DNA of 64,000 nucleotides from Rhodococcus sp. IEGM 1381 (GTDB taxonomy: Bacteria > Actinomycetota > Actinomycetes > Mycobacteriales > Mycobacteriaceae), in the NCBI RefSeq assembly GCF_030056795.1, contig NZ_JASHKQ010000001.1, positions 1,364,001 to 1,428,000 on the forward strand. Direction: 5' to 3'. Position numbers and translations under genes: made by a program. How positions within the stretch are numbered: position 1 is the stretch's first letter; each line of letters starts with the position of its first letter. This document shows positions 9,364 to 17,598 of this stretch, one piece after another. The notes beneath the pieces were generated by a model, which worked only from the letters and a program-made list of their open reading frames with translations, was not told where the DNA came from and did not search any database.

Positions 9364-9464
9364 GGTGTTCCCCCTACTGCTGCTTGGACTCCATCATCCG
9401 TGTCACTGTTGAAGGGCCGGTGAACAACGCGTTACGACCACGTCAGTTCACTAGGGTGGAACTC

Positions 9465-11378
9465 GTGACTGCACTCGCCTTCGGATCCTGGCCTTCGCCC
9501 ATCACCGCAGCTGATCTGTCGTCGGCGGGCCACCCCGTCGAGGGTGGGTGCTTCGTCGGCGGCGAGATCTGGTGGTCGGAATTGCGACCCGCCGAACAAG
9601 GTCGGACGGCGATCTGTCGCCACGTCGACGGAGAAGTGCAGCCGATTCTGCCCGCACCGTTCAACGCCCGCACCCGCGTCCACGAATACGGCGGGGGAGC
9701 CTGGACCGCGACGGCAGACGGCGACCTGGTGTTCGCCGAGTTCTCCGATCAACGCGTCTATCGACTGACCCCCGGCGGGGCACCCGTGCCGCTGACTCCG
9801 AAACCGGCTGTGGCGTCGAGCATCCGGTACGCCGAACTGTCGGTGGTCGGCAACGACGTCATCGCAGTCCGCGAGATGCACGACGCCGGTGCGGTATCGA
9901 GAGACATCGTGGCGATCGACCTGAGCGGCGGCGGGGTGCGCTCGTTGGTGGCGGGCTCGGACTTTCTCGCGTTCCCGCGCCTGTCGCCCGACGGCACCCG
10001 CATCGCCTGGATAGCGTGGAACCATCCGCAGATGCCCTGGGACGGAACGGAACTACGCGTGGCGTCGCTGGCCGATCCCACGTCCTGGACGGTGCTGCTG
10101 GGTTCGACCGAGGAATCGGTGATGCAGCCGGAGTGGATCGACGACGAACGGTTGTACGTCGTCAGCGACCGAAGTGGTTGGTGGAACCTGTATTCGGTCA
10201 CGCTCGATGGAGTTCTAGCACCGCTGCTGACCCTCGACGCCGATTTCGGGGCCCCGCTGTGGCGACTCGGATCGAGTTGGTACGAGATGCTCGACGACGG
10301 AAAGCTGCTGACCGTGCGGACCGTCGGTACCGACACCCTCGCTGTGATCGACCCTGCATCCGGCTCTCTGGACGACATCGCGCTCGAGGGCGTGACGTCG
10401 GTAGGTCTCGGTGGGCGCAGCGGATCGACCGTGTTGATCAAGGGCGGCGGAGCGCAGGTGGCGAGCGGATTGTTCGCACTCGATCTCGGAACTCGTGAAC
10501 TGACGCCTGTGCGTTCGGGTTTCGAGTCCGTGCCCGACGGTGCGTATCTGCCGGAGGGGCGTCAGGTGACGTTCCATGGACCGAATCGTGAGGTGCACGC
10601 CATCGCCTATGCGCCGCGCAACGCGTCCTACGAAGGGCTCGACGGCGAACTCCCGCCGTACGTCGCATTCGTCCACGGCGGCCCGACGGCGCACGTGGCC
10701 CCCGCACTGAACCCGTTGTTCGCGTACTTCACCAGCCGCGGCATCGGCGTCGTCGACGTGAACTACGGCGGGTCGAGCGGGTACGGCCGCGAATACCGCA
10801 ATCGACTGCGCGGGCAGTGGGGAGTGGTCGACGTGGAAGACACCATTGCCGCCGTGCAGGGTCTCGCCGACAGCGGTCTCGCCGACCCGCGTCGGTTGGC
10901 TATCGAGGGCGGCTCCGCAGGTGGTTGGACGGTGTTGGCGGCACTGACGTCCTCGGACGTATTCGCTTGCGGCGCTTCGTACTTCGGGGTCGCCGAGCTG
11001 GAGTTGTTCGTCGCCGAGACCCACGACTTCGAATCTCGTTATATCGACGGCCTCATCGGCCCCTTGCCCGAGGCCATCGACCTGTACCGAACCCGCGCAC
11101 CGGTCAACAACGTCGACGGACTCTCGTGCCCGGTGCTGTTGTTGCAAGGACTGGACGATCCCATCGTGCCGCCGTCACAGGCCGAGCGGTTCCGAGACGC
11201 CATGGTGCAGAAGGGAATTCCTCACGCATACCTGGCCTACGCAGGTGAGTCGCACGGATTCCGCAAACACGAAACTCAGGTGAACGCGCGAGAGTCCGAA
11301 CTGTCTTTCTACGGCCAGGTCATGGGATTCGCGCCGCCCGGAATCCCCGAGTTGGAGCTGTGGCGTCCCGCTAGCTGA
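9465..11378 (+). CDS. S9 (prolyl oligopeptidase) family peptidase
   Basis: About 637 residues: an N-terminal beta-propeller made of WD/TolB-like repeats (SPDGTRIAW, VVSDRSGWWNLY) followed by an alpha/beta-hydrolase. The nucleophile is in EGGSAGGW (Ser near 484), the acid in GLDDPIVPP and the His in AGESHGF. This is the acylaminoacyl-peptidase/DPP IV-like layout, so it probably cleaves dipeptides or acylated peptides in the cytoplasm. No signal peptide is seen. I start it at the GTG at 9465, preceded by GGGTGGA and giving the usual TALAFGSWPSPI N-terminus; an upstream in-frame ATG at 9384 would add 27 unconserved residues. Confidence 0.88.
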   Translation: MTALAFGSWPSPITAADLSSAGHPVEGGCFVGGEIWWSELRPAEQGRTAICRHVDGEVQPILPAPFNARTRVHEYGGGAWTATADGDLVFAEFSDQRVYRLTPGGAPVPLTPKPAVASSIRYAELSVVGNDVIAVREMHDAGAVSRDIVAIDLSGGGVRSLVAGSDFLAFPRLSPDGTRIAWIAWNHPQMPWDGTELRVASLADPTSWTVLLGSTEESVMQPEWIDDERLYVVSDRSGWWNLYSVTLDGVLAPLLTLDADFGAPLWRLGSSWYEMLDDGKLLTVRTVGTDTLAVIDPASGSLDDIALEGVTSVGLGGRSGSTVLIKGGGAQVASGLFALDLGTRELTPVRSGFESVPDGAYLPEGRQVTFHGPNREVHAIAYAPRNASYEGLDGELPPYVAFVHGGPTAHVAPALNPLFAYFTSRGIGVVDVNYGGSSGYGREYRNRLRGQWGVVDVEDTIAAVQGLADSGLADPRRLAIEGGSAGGWTVLAALTSSDVFACGASYFGVAELELFVAETHDFESRYIDGLIGPLPEAIDLYRTRAPVNNVDGLSCPVLLLQGLDDPIVPPSQAERFRDAMVQKGIPHAYLAYAGESHGFRKHETQVNARESELSFYGQVMGFAPPGIPELELWRPAS

Positions 11379-11640
11379 GTGGTGGGTGTGCGCGCTTCGA
11401 TTCGAGAAACTCGAGCAGCGCGCTGGGGATGGCGCAGTACTTGCTGTTGCCCTCGGACAACTTGCTACCTGCCTCGAACGCTGCCTTCGACGGGCCGTTG
11501 TTCTCGAGGATCAGTGTGCAGAGTCGCTGGTCGGTGCGGCCGGATTCGCAACACTTCTCGACATGAGCTCGGTCGTCGGGGGTCAACGCTGCCCACCACG
11601 CGTCGTAGCGTCGCCAGAGCTTGTCCGCGTCGTCGGTCAT
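11371..11640 (-). CDS. Small hypothetical protein, overlapping the S9 gene end
   Basis: An 89-residue soluble protein starting MTDDADKLWRRYDAWW, with an aromatic first helix, two cysteines in EKCCESG and a third in QRLC. Its last eight bases overlap the convergent S9 peptidase. I prefer the internal ATG at 11640 over one at 11706 because the family-like sequence begins there. I recall similar unnamed actinobacterial proteins but no function. Confidence 0.65.
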   Translation of the reverse strand: MTDDADKLWRRYDAWWAALTPDDRAHVEKCCESGRTDQRLCTLILENNGPSKAAFEAGSKLSEGNSKYCAIPSALLEFLESKRAHPPLS

Positions 11641-11743
11641 GCCTGCTCCTACTTGTCGGGTTTGCCGTGCGATTCCGACCATACTCACGGTGCCCGATTC
11701 GTCCACGTCGCGGGGGTGCGGCAGTGAACCTCATACCGCATTT

Positions 11744-11791
11744 ACCGACTGCGCGCCCCTGCTCCGACGTGAGCGGGGGCGCGCAGTCGGT
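11744..11791. repeat. Long hairpin repeat (family B, copy 1)
   Basis: Two 21-base arms, 11744-11764 (ACCGACTGCGCGCCCCTGCT and one more C) and 11771-11791, pair with a single mismatch around a six-base loop. It lies just downstream of the stop of the leftward nuclease-like gene and upstream of the small gene before it. The core, CGACTGCGCGCCCCTGCTC plus its complement, recurs in the second copy at 12833-12876. No T-tract follows on either strand, so a simple intrinsic terminator is not demonstrated. Confidence 0.75.
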
Positions 11792-11802
11792 ACAAGAGGC
11801 GC

Positions 11803-12723
11803 TCACTTGCGGTGTCGGGCGCGCTCGGCAGCATCTCGGATCATTCGATCGACCAGTTCGGGGCGGTCGAGATCCGCCCAGGCAATTCGCACAACCTGGC
11901 GTCCGGTACCGCGAATGCGATCCTCACGACGCTTTTCCTCCCACAACACGTCCGACGCAGACTTTCCTTCCGGCACGTAGCGTCCGTACTTCACCTTGCC
12001 GTCGAATTCGAGCACGGTCTCGATCTCGGGCAGGTCGAAGTCCACGCGGGCGAAACACCCCTGAGAATCGGTGATCGGTACCTGCAGCTGTGGGCTGTAA
12101 CCCAGGTGATGCAGCAACACCCGGGTACGCGATTCACCCACACTCTCGGAACGGCCGTTGATGAATCGTGCAACCTTGTGGGCCATCCGATTCCCGGGAT
12201 GGTTCGGGCATGAATCCAGCACTGCGACAATCTGTTCCATGGTCACGCCTCCGCTTCGCGCGGCGACGTCCGCAATGCACACCGCCGTCTCGAACGGAAG
12301 CGTGCGAGCGCAATCGGCGACGGTTCGAGCGAGCCCCGTAACCCGCACACCGTCGAAGGTCGTGACTTCCTCGTCCGTGTAAGGAGAGGTGTGCAGTCTT
12401 CTGATGGCGCTGCTGCGCCCACCGCCACGCGCACGATTACGCGTGATGTGCACTCGGCTCAGATCGGCATTCCACACATCGAGACCGTGGAAGACGGCTG
12501 CGCTCACATGACTGACAACTGCGTCTGGTGCTGTGGCCGCGTCGAACACAGCCTCCGCGAAGACGCGATGCTTCTCTTCCACTGTGAGCGAGTCGAACTG
12601 TGACCTGCTGACGAACCGCCCGGGTCGCAGTCGACGCCAGGCTCGTGTTCGGCAGTACCGCTGCAATTCGGCGTCGGAGGTGCCACGGGAGAGTGCGTCG
12701 GATCGCGAGACGATGCGGGTCAT
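11803..12723 (-). CDS. AbiEi-antitoxin-like/DUF559 nuclease-fold protein
   Basis: About 306 residues. The N-terminal part resembles the AbiEi-type winged-helix domain (RIVSRSDALSRGTSDAELQR, then LRPGRFVSRSQ). The C-terminal 110 residues look like the Vsr/DUF559 restriction-endonuclease fold: ESRTRVLLHHLGY, ARVDFDLPEIETVLEFDGK with spaced acidic residues and a lysine, and a closing strand-helix RQVVRIAW. Stand-alone proteins of this design are common in actinobacteria and their function is not known. No AbiEii-type toxin gene is adjacent. I chose the ATG at 12723, preceded by GGAGAG; an upstream in-frame codon at 12855 would lie inside the hairpin repeat. Near-identical hairpins bracket it. 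Confidence 0.8.
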   Translation of the reverse strand: MTRIVSRSDALSRGTSDAELQRYCRTRAWRRLRPGRFVSRSQFDSLTVEEKHRVFAEAVFDAATAPDAVVSHVSAAVFHGLDVWNADLSRVHITRNRARGGGRSSAIRRLHTSPYTDEEVTTFDGVRVTGLARTVADCARTLPFETAVCIADVAARSGGVTMEQIVAVLDSCPNHPGNRMAHKVARFINGRSESVGESRTRVLLHHLGYSPQLQVPITDSQGCFARVDFDLPEIETVLEFDGKVKYGRYVPEGKSASDVLWEEKRREDRIRGTGRQVVRIAWADLDRPELVDRMIRDAAERARHRK

Positions 12724-12815
12724 GGAGGAATGCTCTCCAGCGCAATCGCTTTCGACAAGCCCCAAGTGGCTGATTGTGGATAACTCGATGCCTGTGGATA
12801 ACTCCGAGTTGTGGA

Positions 12816-12893
12816 CCTCACACCCCTGCTGACGACTGCGCGCCCCTGCTCGCAAGTGAGCGGGGGCGCGCAGTCGGTAAAAAGGGTGTGAGG
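12816..12893. repeat. Long nested hairpin repeat (family B, copy 2), likely etfD terminator
   Basis: An inner stem of 19-base perfect arms (12833-12851 and 12858-12876, loop GCAAGT) shares its arm sequence with the hairpin at 11744-11791. Here it is nested in an outer perfect stem CCTCACACCC (12816-12825) / GGGTGTGAGG (12884-12893). The outer arm abuts the etfD stop codon, so the structure probably ends etfD transcription. TTTTTACC on the minus strand between the stems may act as a weak U-tract. Confidence 0.75.
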
Positions 12894-15800
12894 TTACTTC
12901 CGGCGACCCGGAACCTTGGCTCCCGGAGCGAATCCGAGTCCACCGGCCTTCGGCTTGGGCGGAGTCCGGTCATCCGAACCGCTGGATGCCGCGTCGGCCG
13001 CAGTGTCCGACGCTTCGGCCTTCGGTGCCTCTGTCTCCGGTGCCTCTGCCGCTGGTGCCTCGGTGGCCGGTGCTTCGGTGGCCGGTGTGTCAGCTACCGG
13101 TGCCTCGGCTTCCGGGGTCTGCTCGGCCTTCTCGGGCTCCGCTTTATCCGGCTCGGCTGGTGTCGCCGCAGGTGCAGCGGCCGCCGCACCCGGTGTCCGC
13201 GCGCCTGGCTTCTTGAATCCGGACTTCACAGCCAGACCCTTGGGCTGGACGGTCGGCTTGGATTCCGCCGCAACGGAACTCGTTGCAGCAGACTCTCCGG
13301 CAGCGAGCGATTCCGCGGCCGCGGCCGCGGCCTCGGTAGCGGGTGCCTCGCCTGCAGGTGTCTCGGAAGCGGGTGCCTCGGCAGCCGGAGCCTTCGCAGC
13401 AGGGGCACTCGCGGTCTTGGCTCCCGGCTTCTTGAATCCGGACTTCACGGCCAGACCCTTCGGCTGGACCGTCGGCTTGGATTCGCTTGCCGCAGCGCCT
13501 GATTCCGCGGATTCACCCGAGGTCTGCGGGGCCGGTGCCGCAGCAGCCGGGGCAGCTTCGGCGGGCTTGCCCGGTGCCTTGGCTCCCGGCTTCTTGAAGC
13601 CCGACTTCACGGCCAGGCCCTTGGGCTTAACGGTGGGGGTCGACTCGGAAGCCTCTGCTGTCGCAGGCGCTTCGGACGCCGCGGGAGCGTCGGCAGGTGC
13701 AGGTGCAGGTGCAGCCGCCTTCGCGCCGGGAGCCTTGCCCTTCATCTGCAGACCCTTGCCGCCGGGTGCCTTGCCTCCGGCCATTCCGAGACCCTTCGGC
13801 TTCGGAGCAGCTTCGGCGGTAGCAGACCCTGCAGTGTCAGACCCTGCAGTGTCAGCCTCGGCAGTGTCGGCCTTGGCAGCCGAGCCGGGTGCCTTCGCCC
13901 CTGGTGCCTTGGCCAGACCCTTCATCTTCAGTCCGCCGCCGGCCTTCGGAGCGGGCGCTGCCGGAGCGGATTTCGCTTCGGCAGGGTCCTCGACGGGTGC
14001 GATGCGCTCGGCCTCTTCGACCTCCATCGCATCTTCCGTTGCCAGCTCTTCCTGCGGAGTGCGCTCGCGGGGGATGACCTTGATGTTCTCGGCCAATACC
14101 GAGGACTCGACTCGGGTGATCGACTCGAGCATCAGCTGCGCGACATCGACAACCTCGACGCCCTCGTGCGCGCCGCCTTCCTGCCGTGCGGTGACACCGT
14201 CGGTGAGCATCACGCGGCAGAACGGGCAACCCGTGGCGATCTTCTTCGGGTTGGTCGCCAGCGCCTCGTCGACCCGGTCGATGTTGATGCGCTTGCCGAT
14301 GTTCTCTTCCATCCACATGCGAGCGCCACCGGCACCACAGCACATGGACCGCTCACCGTGGCGCGGCATCTCCTTGAGGTTGGAGCCCGACGCGGCCATG
14401 AGCTCACGCGGAGCGTCGTACACCTTGTTGTGCCGGCCGAGGTAGCACGGATCGTGATAAGTGATGTCCTGGCTGACCGAGGCCACCGGTATCAGCTTCT
14501 TCTGCCGCACGAGGCGGTTGAGCAGCTGCGTGTGGTGCACCACGTCGTAGTCGCCGCCTACCTGCGGGTACTCGTTACCGAGTGCATTGAAGCAGTGGGC
14601 GCAGGTGACGACGATCTTGCGCTTGTTCTGCTCCACGCCGTCGAACACGTTGTTCAGCGTCTCGATGTTCTGCATCGCGAGCTGCTGGAACAGGAACTCG
14701 TTACCCGCGCGGCGAGCGGAGTCGCCGGTGCAGGTCTCATCGGCGCCGAGCACCATGAACTTCACGCCTGCGGTGGCGAGCAGCTCGGCGACGGCTTTCG
14801 TGGTCTTCTTCGCGCGATCCTCGTAGGCACCGGCGCAGCCGACCCAGAAGAGGTACTCGTAGTCCTGGAACGAATCGGCGTCCTGCCCGAAGACCGGGAT
14901 GTCGAAGTCCATCTCGTTGATCCAGTTGAGGCGGTCCTTGGAGTTCTGGCCCCACGGGTTGCCCTTGTTCTCGAGGTTCTTGAACAGACCTGCGAGCTCG
15001 GACGGGAACTCGGATTCGATGAGCACCTGGTAGCGGCGCATGTCGATGATGTGGTCGACGTGCTCGATGTCCACCGGGCACTGCTCGACGCAGGCACCAC
15101 AGGTGGTGCAGCTCCACAGCACCTCGGGATCGATGATGCCGCCCTCGATGGCGTCGGCGACGAGCTTGCGATCGGCCTCGTCCCGAGCGGCCTGCGGAAT
15201 GGCGTCGAGCGCCTTCTGGTCGACGTTGCCTTCTGCATCGACGAGTCCGACCTCGTCACCGGCCATGTCCTTCTTGCCGCCGGCCAGCAGGTACGGAGCC
15301 TTGGCGTGGCTGTGGTCGCGCAGCGACATGATCAGCAGCTTGGGGGAGAGGGGCTTGCCGGTGTTCCACGCGGGGCACTGCGACTGGCAGCGGCCACACT
15401 CGGTGCACGTGGTGAAGTCGAGCCAGCCCTTCCAGCTGAAGTCCTCGATCTTGCCTGCGCCGAACGCGTCGACGTCGGGATCGGCCTCTTCCATTTCGAG
15501 GACCTTGCCGCCGGACATCATCGGCTTGGCCGGTCCGAGGGCGACGGTGCCGTCGTCCATGCGCTTGAAGTAGATGTTGGGGAACGCAGTGAAGCGGTGC
15601 CACGCGACGCCCCAGTTGATGCGGGTGCCGACGATGTAGAGCCAGATCATGCCGGACATCAACTTGATGAGCGCGAAGATGGACACCATGTTGGAGTTGG
15701 CCGGCAGCAGCTCGGCCAGGCGCATCGTGAAGAAGTCGGTGTAGGGGTTCGCGTCGCCGTACGTCGCGATCTTTCCCGCCTTGACGAACACCATGCCCAG

Positions 15801-16298
15801 GCCCTCGATGAGCACGACAGCCTCGACGAAGTAGGCGGCCTTGAACCCGGAGCCGGCGAAGCGTGACTGACGCTCGGGCTTACGCGGGTGGTTGAGCTGG
15901 CGAATGATGATCAGCGTGGTGATGCCGATGACCGTGCCGAGCCCGAGGATCTCGTCCATCAGGTGGTAGATCGCGGTGTCGCCGACGATGGGCCAGTGGA
16001 ACTCGGGGTTGAACGTCTGGCCGTAGGCCTCGAACCAGAACACGGACCCAACCATGAAACCGATCATCACCAGCCAGTGCGCCCAGCCGACGGTGCGGAA
16101 CTTGACCATCTTGCTGTGGGCGGCGAACTCGATGATCATCTGCTTGAAGCGGGGGACGATCGGTCGCCAACGGTCGGGTGCCGGCTGACCCAGCCTCACG
16201 ATGTTGAACATGCGCAGAGCCCCACGAATGAAGGCGTACCAACACACGAGGCTGAGCAGAGCACCGACTGTGCCCAACGTGATCGTCAGGGCGTTCAT
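12894..16298 (-). CDS. etfD: EtfD-like membrane Fe-S oxidoreductase with long repeat tail
   Basis: An 1134-residue homologue of M. tuberculosis Rv0338c (EtfD), reported to take electrons from electron-transfer flavoprotein during acyl-CoA oxidation and pass them to the quinone pool. Several membrane spans in the first 250 residues form a NarI-like anchor. Then come two 4Fe-4S motifs, CTECGRCQSQCP near 297 and CTTCGACVEQCP near 397, and paired cysteine-rich CCG domains (DPCYLGRHNKVYD near 616, MCCGAGGARMW near 651). From about residue 745 a tail of about 390 residues rich in Ala, Pro and Lys carries three near-copies of GLAVKSGFKKPGA. The mycobacterial protein is shorter (about 880 residues, from memory). 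Its job ties it to the acyl-CoA dehydrogenases at 54.8 and 62 kb. Confidence 0.9.
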   Translation of the reverse strand: MNALTITLGTVGALLSLVCWYAFIRGALRMFNIVRLGQPAPDRWRPIVPRFKQMIIEFAAHSKMVKFRTVGWAHWLVMIGFMVGSVFWFEAYGQTFNPEFHWPIVGDTAIYHLMDEILGLGTVIGITTLIIIRQLNHPRKPERQSRFAGSGFKAAYFVEAVVLIEGLGMVFVKAGKIATYGDANPYTDFFTMRLAELLPANSNMVSIFALIKLMSGMIWLYIVGTRINWGVAWHRFTAFPNIYFKRMDDGTVALGPAKPMMSGGKVLEMEEADPDVDAFGAGKIEDFSWKGWLDFTTCTECGRCQSQCPAWNTGKPLSPKLLIMSLRDHSHAKAPYLLAGGKKDMAGDEVGLVDAEGNVDQKALDAIPQAARDEADRKLVADAIEGGIIDPEVLWSCTTCGACVEQCPVDIEHVDHIIDMRRYQVLIESEFPSELAGLFKNLENKGNPWGQNSKDRLNWINEMDFDIPVFGQDADSFQDYEYLFWVGCAGAYEDRAKKTTKAVAELLATAGVKFMVLGADETCTGDSARRAGNEFLFQQLAMQNIETLNNVFDGVEQNKRKIVVTCAHCFNALGNEYPQVGGDYDVVHHTQLLNRLVRQKKLIPVASVSQDITYHDPCYLGRHNKVYDAPRELMAASGSNLKEMPRHGERSMCCGAGGARMWMEENIGKRINIDRVDEALATNPKKIATGCPFCRVMLTDGVTARQEGGAHEGVEVVDVAQLMLESITRVESSVLAENIKVIPRERTPQEELATEDAMEVEEAERIAPVEDPAEAKSAPAAPAPKAGGGLKMKGLAKAPGAKAPGSAAKADTAEADTAGSDTAGSATAEAAPKPKGLGMAGGKAPGGKGLQMKGKAPGAKAAAPAPAPADAPAASEAPATAEASESTPTVKPKGLAVKSGFKKPGAKAPGKPAEAAPAAAAPAPQTSGESAESGAAASESKPTVQPKGLAVKSGFKKPGAKTASAPAAKAPAAEAPASETPAGEAPATEAAAAAAESLAAGESAATSSVAAESKPTVQPKGLAVKSGFKKPGARTPGAAAAAPAATPAEPDKAEPEKAEQTPEAEAPVADTPATEAPATEAPAAEAPETEAPKAEASDTAADAASSGSDDRTPPKPKAGGLGFAPGAKVPGRRK
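13207..13643. repeat. Three dispersed copies of a ~58-bp coding repeat in the etfD tail
   Basis: Near-identical segments at about 13207-13265, 13426-13484 and 13586-13643 each encode, on the minus strand, KPTV(Q/K)PKGLAVKSGFKKPGA. Spacers between them are Ala/Pro/Glu-rich and not conserved. Related GLxMKGxAPGAK units occur further upstream in the tail (about 13740-13930). Conservation of basic FKKPG units amid variable acidic spacers suggests a repeated binding motif. Confidence 0.75.
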
Positions 16299-16882
16299 GT
16301 CGTGGCCTTTCGCTGTAGGTGGCAGCTGGGACAGCTACCGCTGGTTCAGCCCGTCGAGCAGGATGACGGCTTAAGTTACTCGCCAGTAGCTATGCAACTG
16401 TACTGATGGGTAACTTAGCATCGTTCTGGCACGCGACGCTGGTGGGCGCCGAAATGAGGCCATCCGACGGGCGGGCTGAACTCGTCAGTAGGTTGTCTCG
16501 TAGATCACGGTAGGCGTAGGCCCCAGGAGTGCTGTCGAGAAGGCAGTCCTTACTTGGGCGCAAAGCAGTCTTGTCGGTGGATCCGCTATGTCGTCGATCG
16601 GCGGACCGACGTGTCCCACCGCCGGACATTCGATCGATCGAACGACATTTTCGGCTGCATCGTGACGCATTGCAGCCGTTTGTGCTGCGGAAATCGGAAT
16701 TATTTGTGACAGATGGTAACTGATAGGTGACGGAGCAGTGACGAAAGGACAACGAACGGTCCGCTTTGTGCGCTACACTTCCGTCGCATCGAACGTCGCA
16801 AAAGGGTCATCGGGGTGGCTTTGAGCTCGACGCGTCCAGCGGACTGTCGAGCGTGCACATCACAGAAACGGAACAGCTCTCC
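16299..16882. other. Intergenic region between etfD and the secreted-protein gene
   Basis: This 584-bp divergent spacer holds no open frame I trust; frames on both strands lack family features and ribosome-binding sites. It is less GC-rich than its surroundings. It must contain the promoters of etfD (leftward) and of the secreted protein gene (rightward). The only structured element seen is the inverted repeat at 16372-16417. A small RNA cannot be excluded. Confidence 0.5.
16372..16417. promoter_or_regulatory. Inverted repeat upstream of etfD, possible operator
   Basis: TAAGTTAC (16372-16379) and GTAACTTA (16410-16417) are perfect 8-base inverted arms 30 bases apart, about 75-120 bases upstream of the etfD start. 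The interval also contains TACTcgccAGTA, a smaller dyad. Its position suits a repressor or activator of etfD, for example a TetR-type fatty-acid regulator, but the protein is not identifiable. Confidence 0.4.
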
Positions 16883-17533
16883 ATGAAACTCAGCAAACTG
16901 GTCGTCACCTCGGCCCTCGTAGCAACGGCTATGGGTCTGGCCAGCGGAACTGCGTACGCGCAACCCAGCTCGACGACCCCCGACACGAACTACTCCGTCG
17001 AGCTCGAAGACCGCACCATCGTCACCACCATCGATGCGGGCGTCTTCAAGATCGCCGACGACGGCAAGACGGTCGACGTTCTCGACGCCGCCGACAAGAC
17101 TCTCGTCACGCTTCCGCTCTCGTTCAACCTGGGCGGACTGAACTTCCCGTACGAGCAGGACGTCGACAACAACGGCAAGACCCTGCGCCTGATCCCGAAC
17201 CTCGACTTCACCAAGGCGTCGGCGAACTCACGCAGCATCGGTGCCACGACCGTCGCATCGCCCGAGGAAAACCTCGCGGCACAGCAGAACTTCTCCTCGC
17301 AGCTCGGAATCGCGACCGCCATCGGCGGCTTCACCGGCACCGCTATCGGATTCGGTATTGGTGCTCTCGGAGTCCTCGCCGGACCGGTCGTCCTGGCTTC
17401 TGTTCCGCTGTTTGCAACCATCGGTGGAATCGTCGGCACGATCGTCGCTGGCGGCCCGACCCTCGTTGTCGCAGGTATCGACTTGCTCAACACGCTGAAC
17501 GCTGCACCCGGCACCTCGGTGTACGCCAAGTAA
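16883..17533 (+). CDS. Small secreted protein with C-terminal Gly-rich hydrophobic region
   Basis: 216 residues with a clear Sec signal peptide (MKLSKLVVTSALVATAMGLA, cleavage after AYA). A beta-rich domain follows (NYSVELEDRTIVTTIDAG, VDVLDAADKTLVTLPLSF), then a glycine-rich hydrophobic C-terminal third (GGFTGTAIGFGIGALGVLAG) that might insert in the cell envelope. I recall similar unnamed secreted proteins in Rhodococcus and Nocardia; no function is known. The ATG at 16883 is chosen because it directly begins the signal peptide. A strong intrinsic terminator follows. Confidence 0.75.
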   Translation: MKLSKLVVTSALVATAMGLASGTAYAQPSSTTPDTNYSVELEDRTIVTTIDAGVFKIADDGKTVDVLDAADKTLVTLPLSFNLGGLNFPYEQDVDNNGKTLRLIPNLDFTKASANSRSIGATTVASPEENLAAQQNFSSQLGIATAIGGFTGTAIGFGIGALGVLAGPVVLASVPLFATIGGIVGTIVAGGPTLVVAGIDLLNTLNAAPGTSVYAK

Positions 17534-17550
17534 GCAACGTCCCACTCAAA

Positions 17551-17583
17551 AACCCGCACTCTCGTCGAGGGTGCGGGTTTTTT
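17551..17583 (+). terminator. Intrinsic terminator of the secreted-protein gene
   Basis: AACCCGCACTCT pairs with AGGGTGCGGGTT around a short loop and runs straight into a T-tract (GGGTTTTTTG). An A-run precedes the stem, so it may also terminate the converging S1 protease transcript. Confidence 0.9.
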
Positions 17584-17598
17584 GCGCGCTGCGTGTGG

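Noticed and set aside
11803..12723. Complete type IV toxin-antitoxin system
   Set aside because: Only an AbiEi-like protein is present; no AbiEii nucleotidyltransferase toxin gene lies beside it.
14166..15866. Long open frame (about 566 codons) on the plus strand opposite etfD
   Set aside because: It is antisense to a well-supported Fe-S oxidoreductase, has no family motifs, and arises from codon bias at high GC.
16390..16752. Possible 120-residue leftward gene in the etfD upstream spacer
   Set aside because: Cys/Arg/Ser-rich sequence with no recognisable domain, no ribosome-binding site, and it overlaps likely promoter elements.
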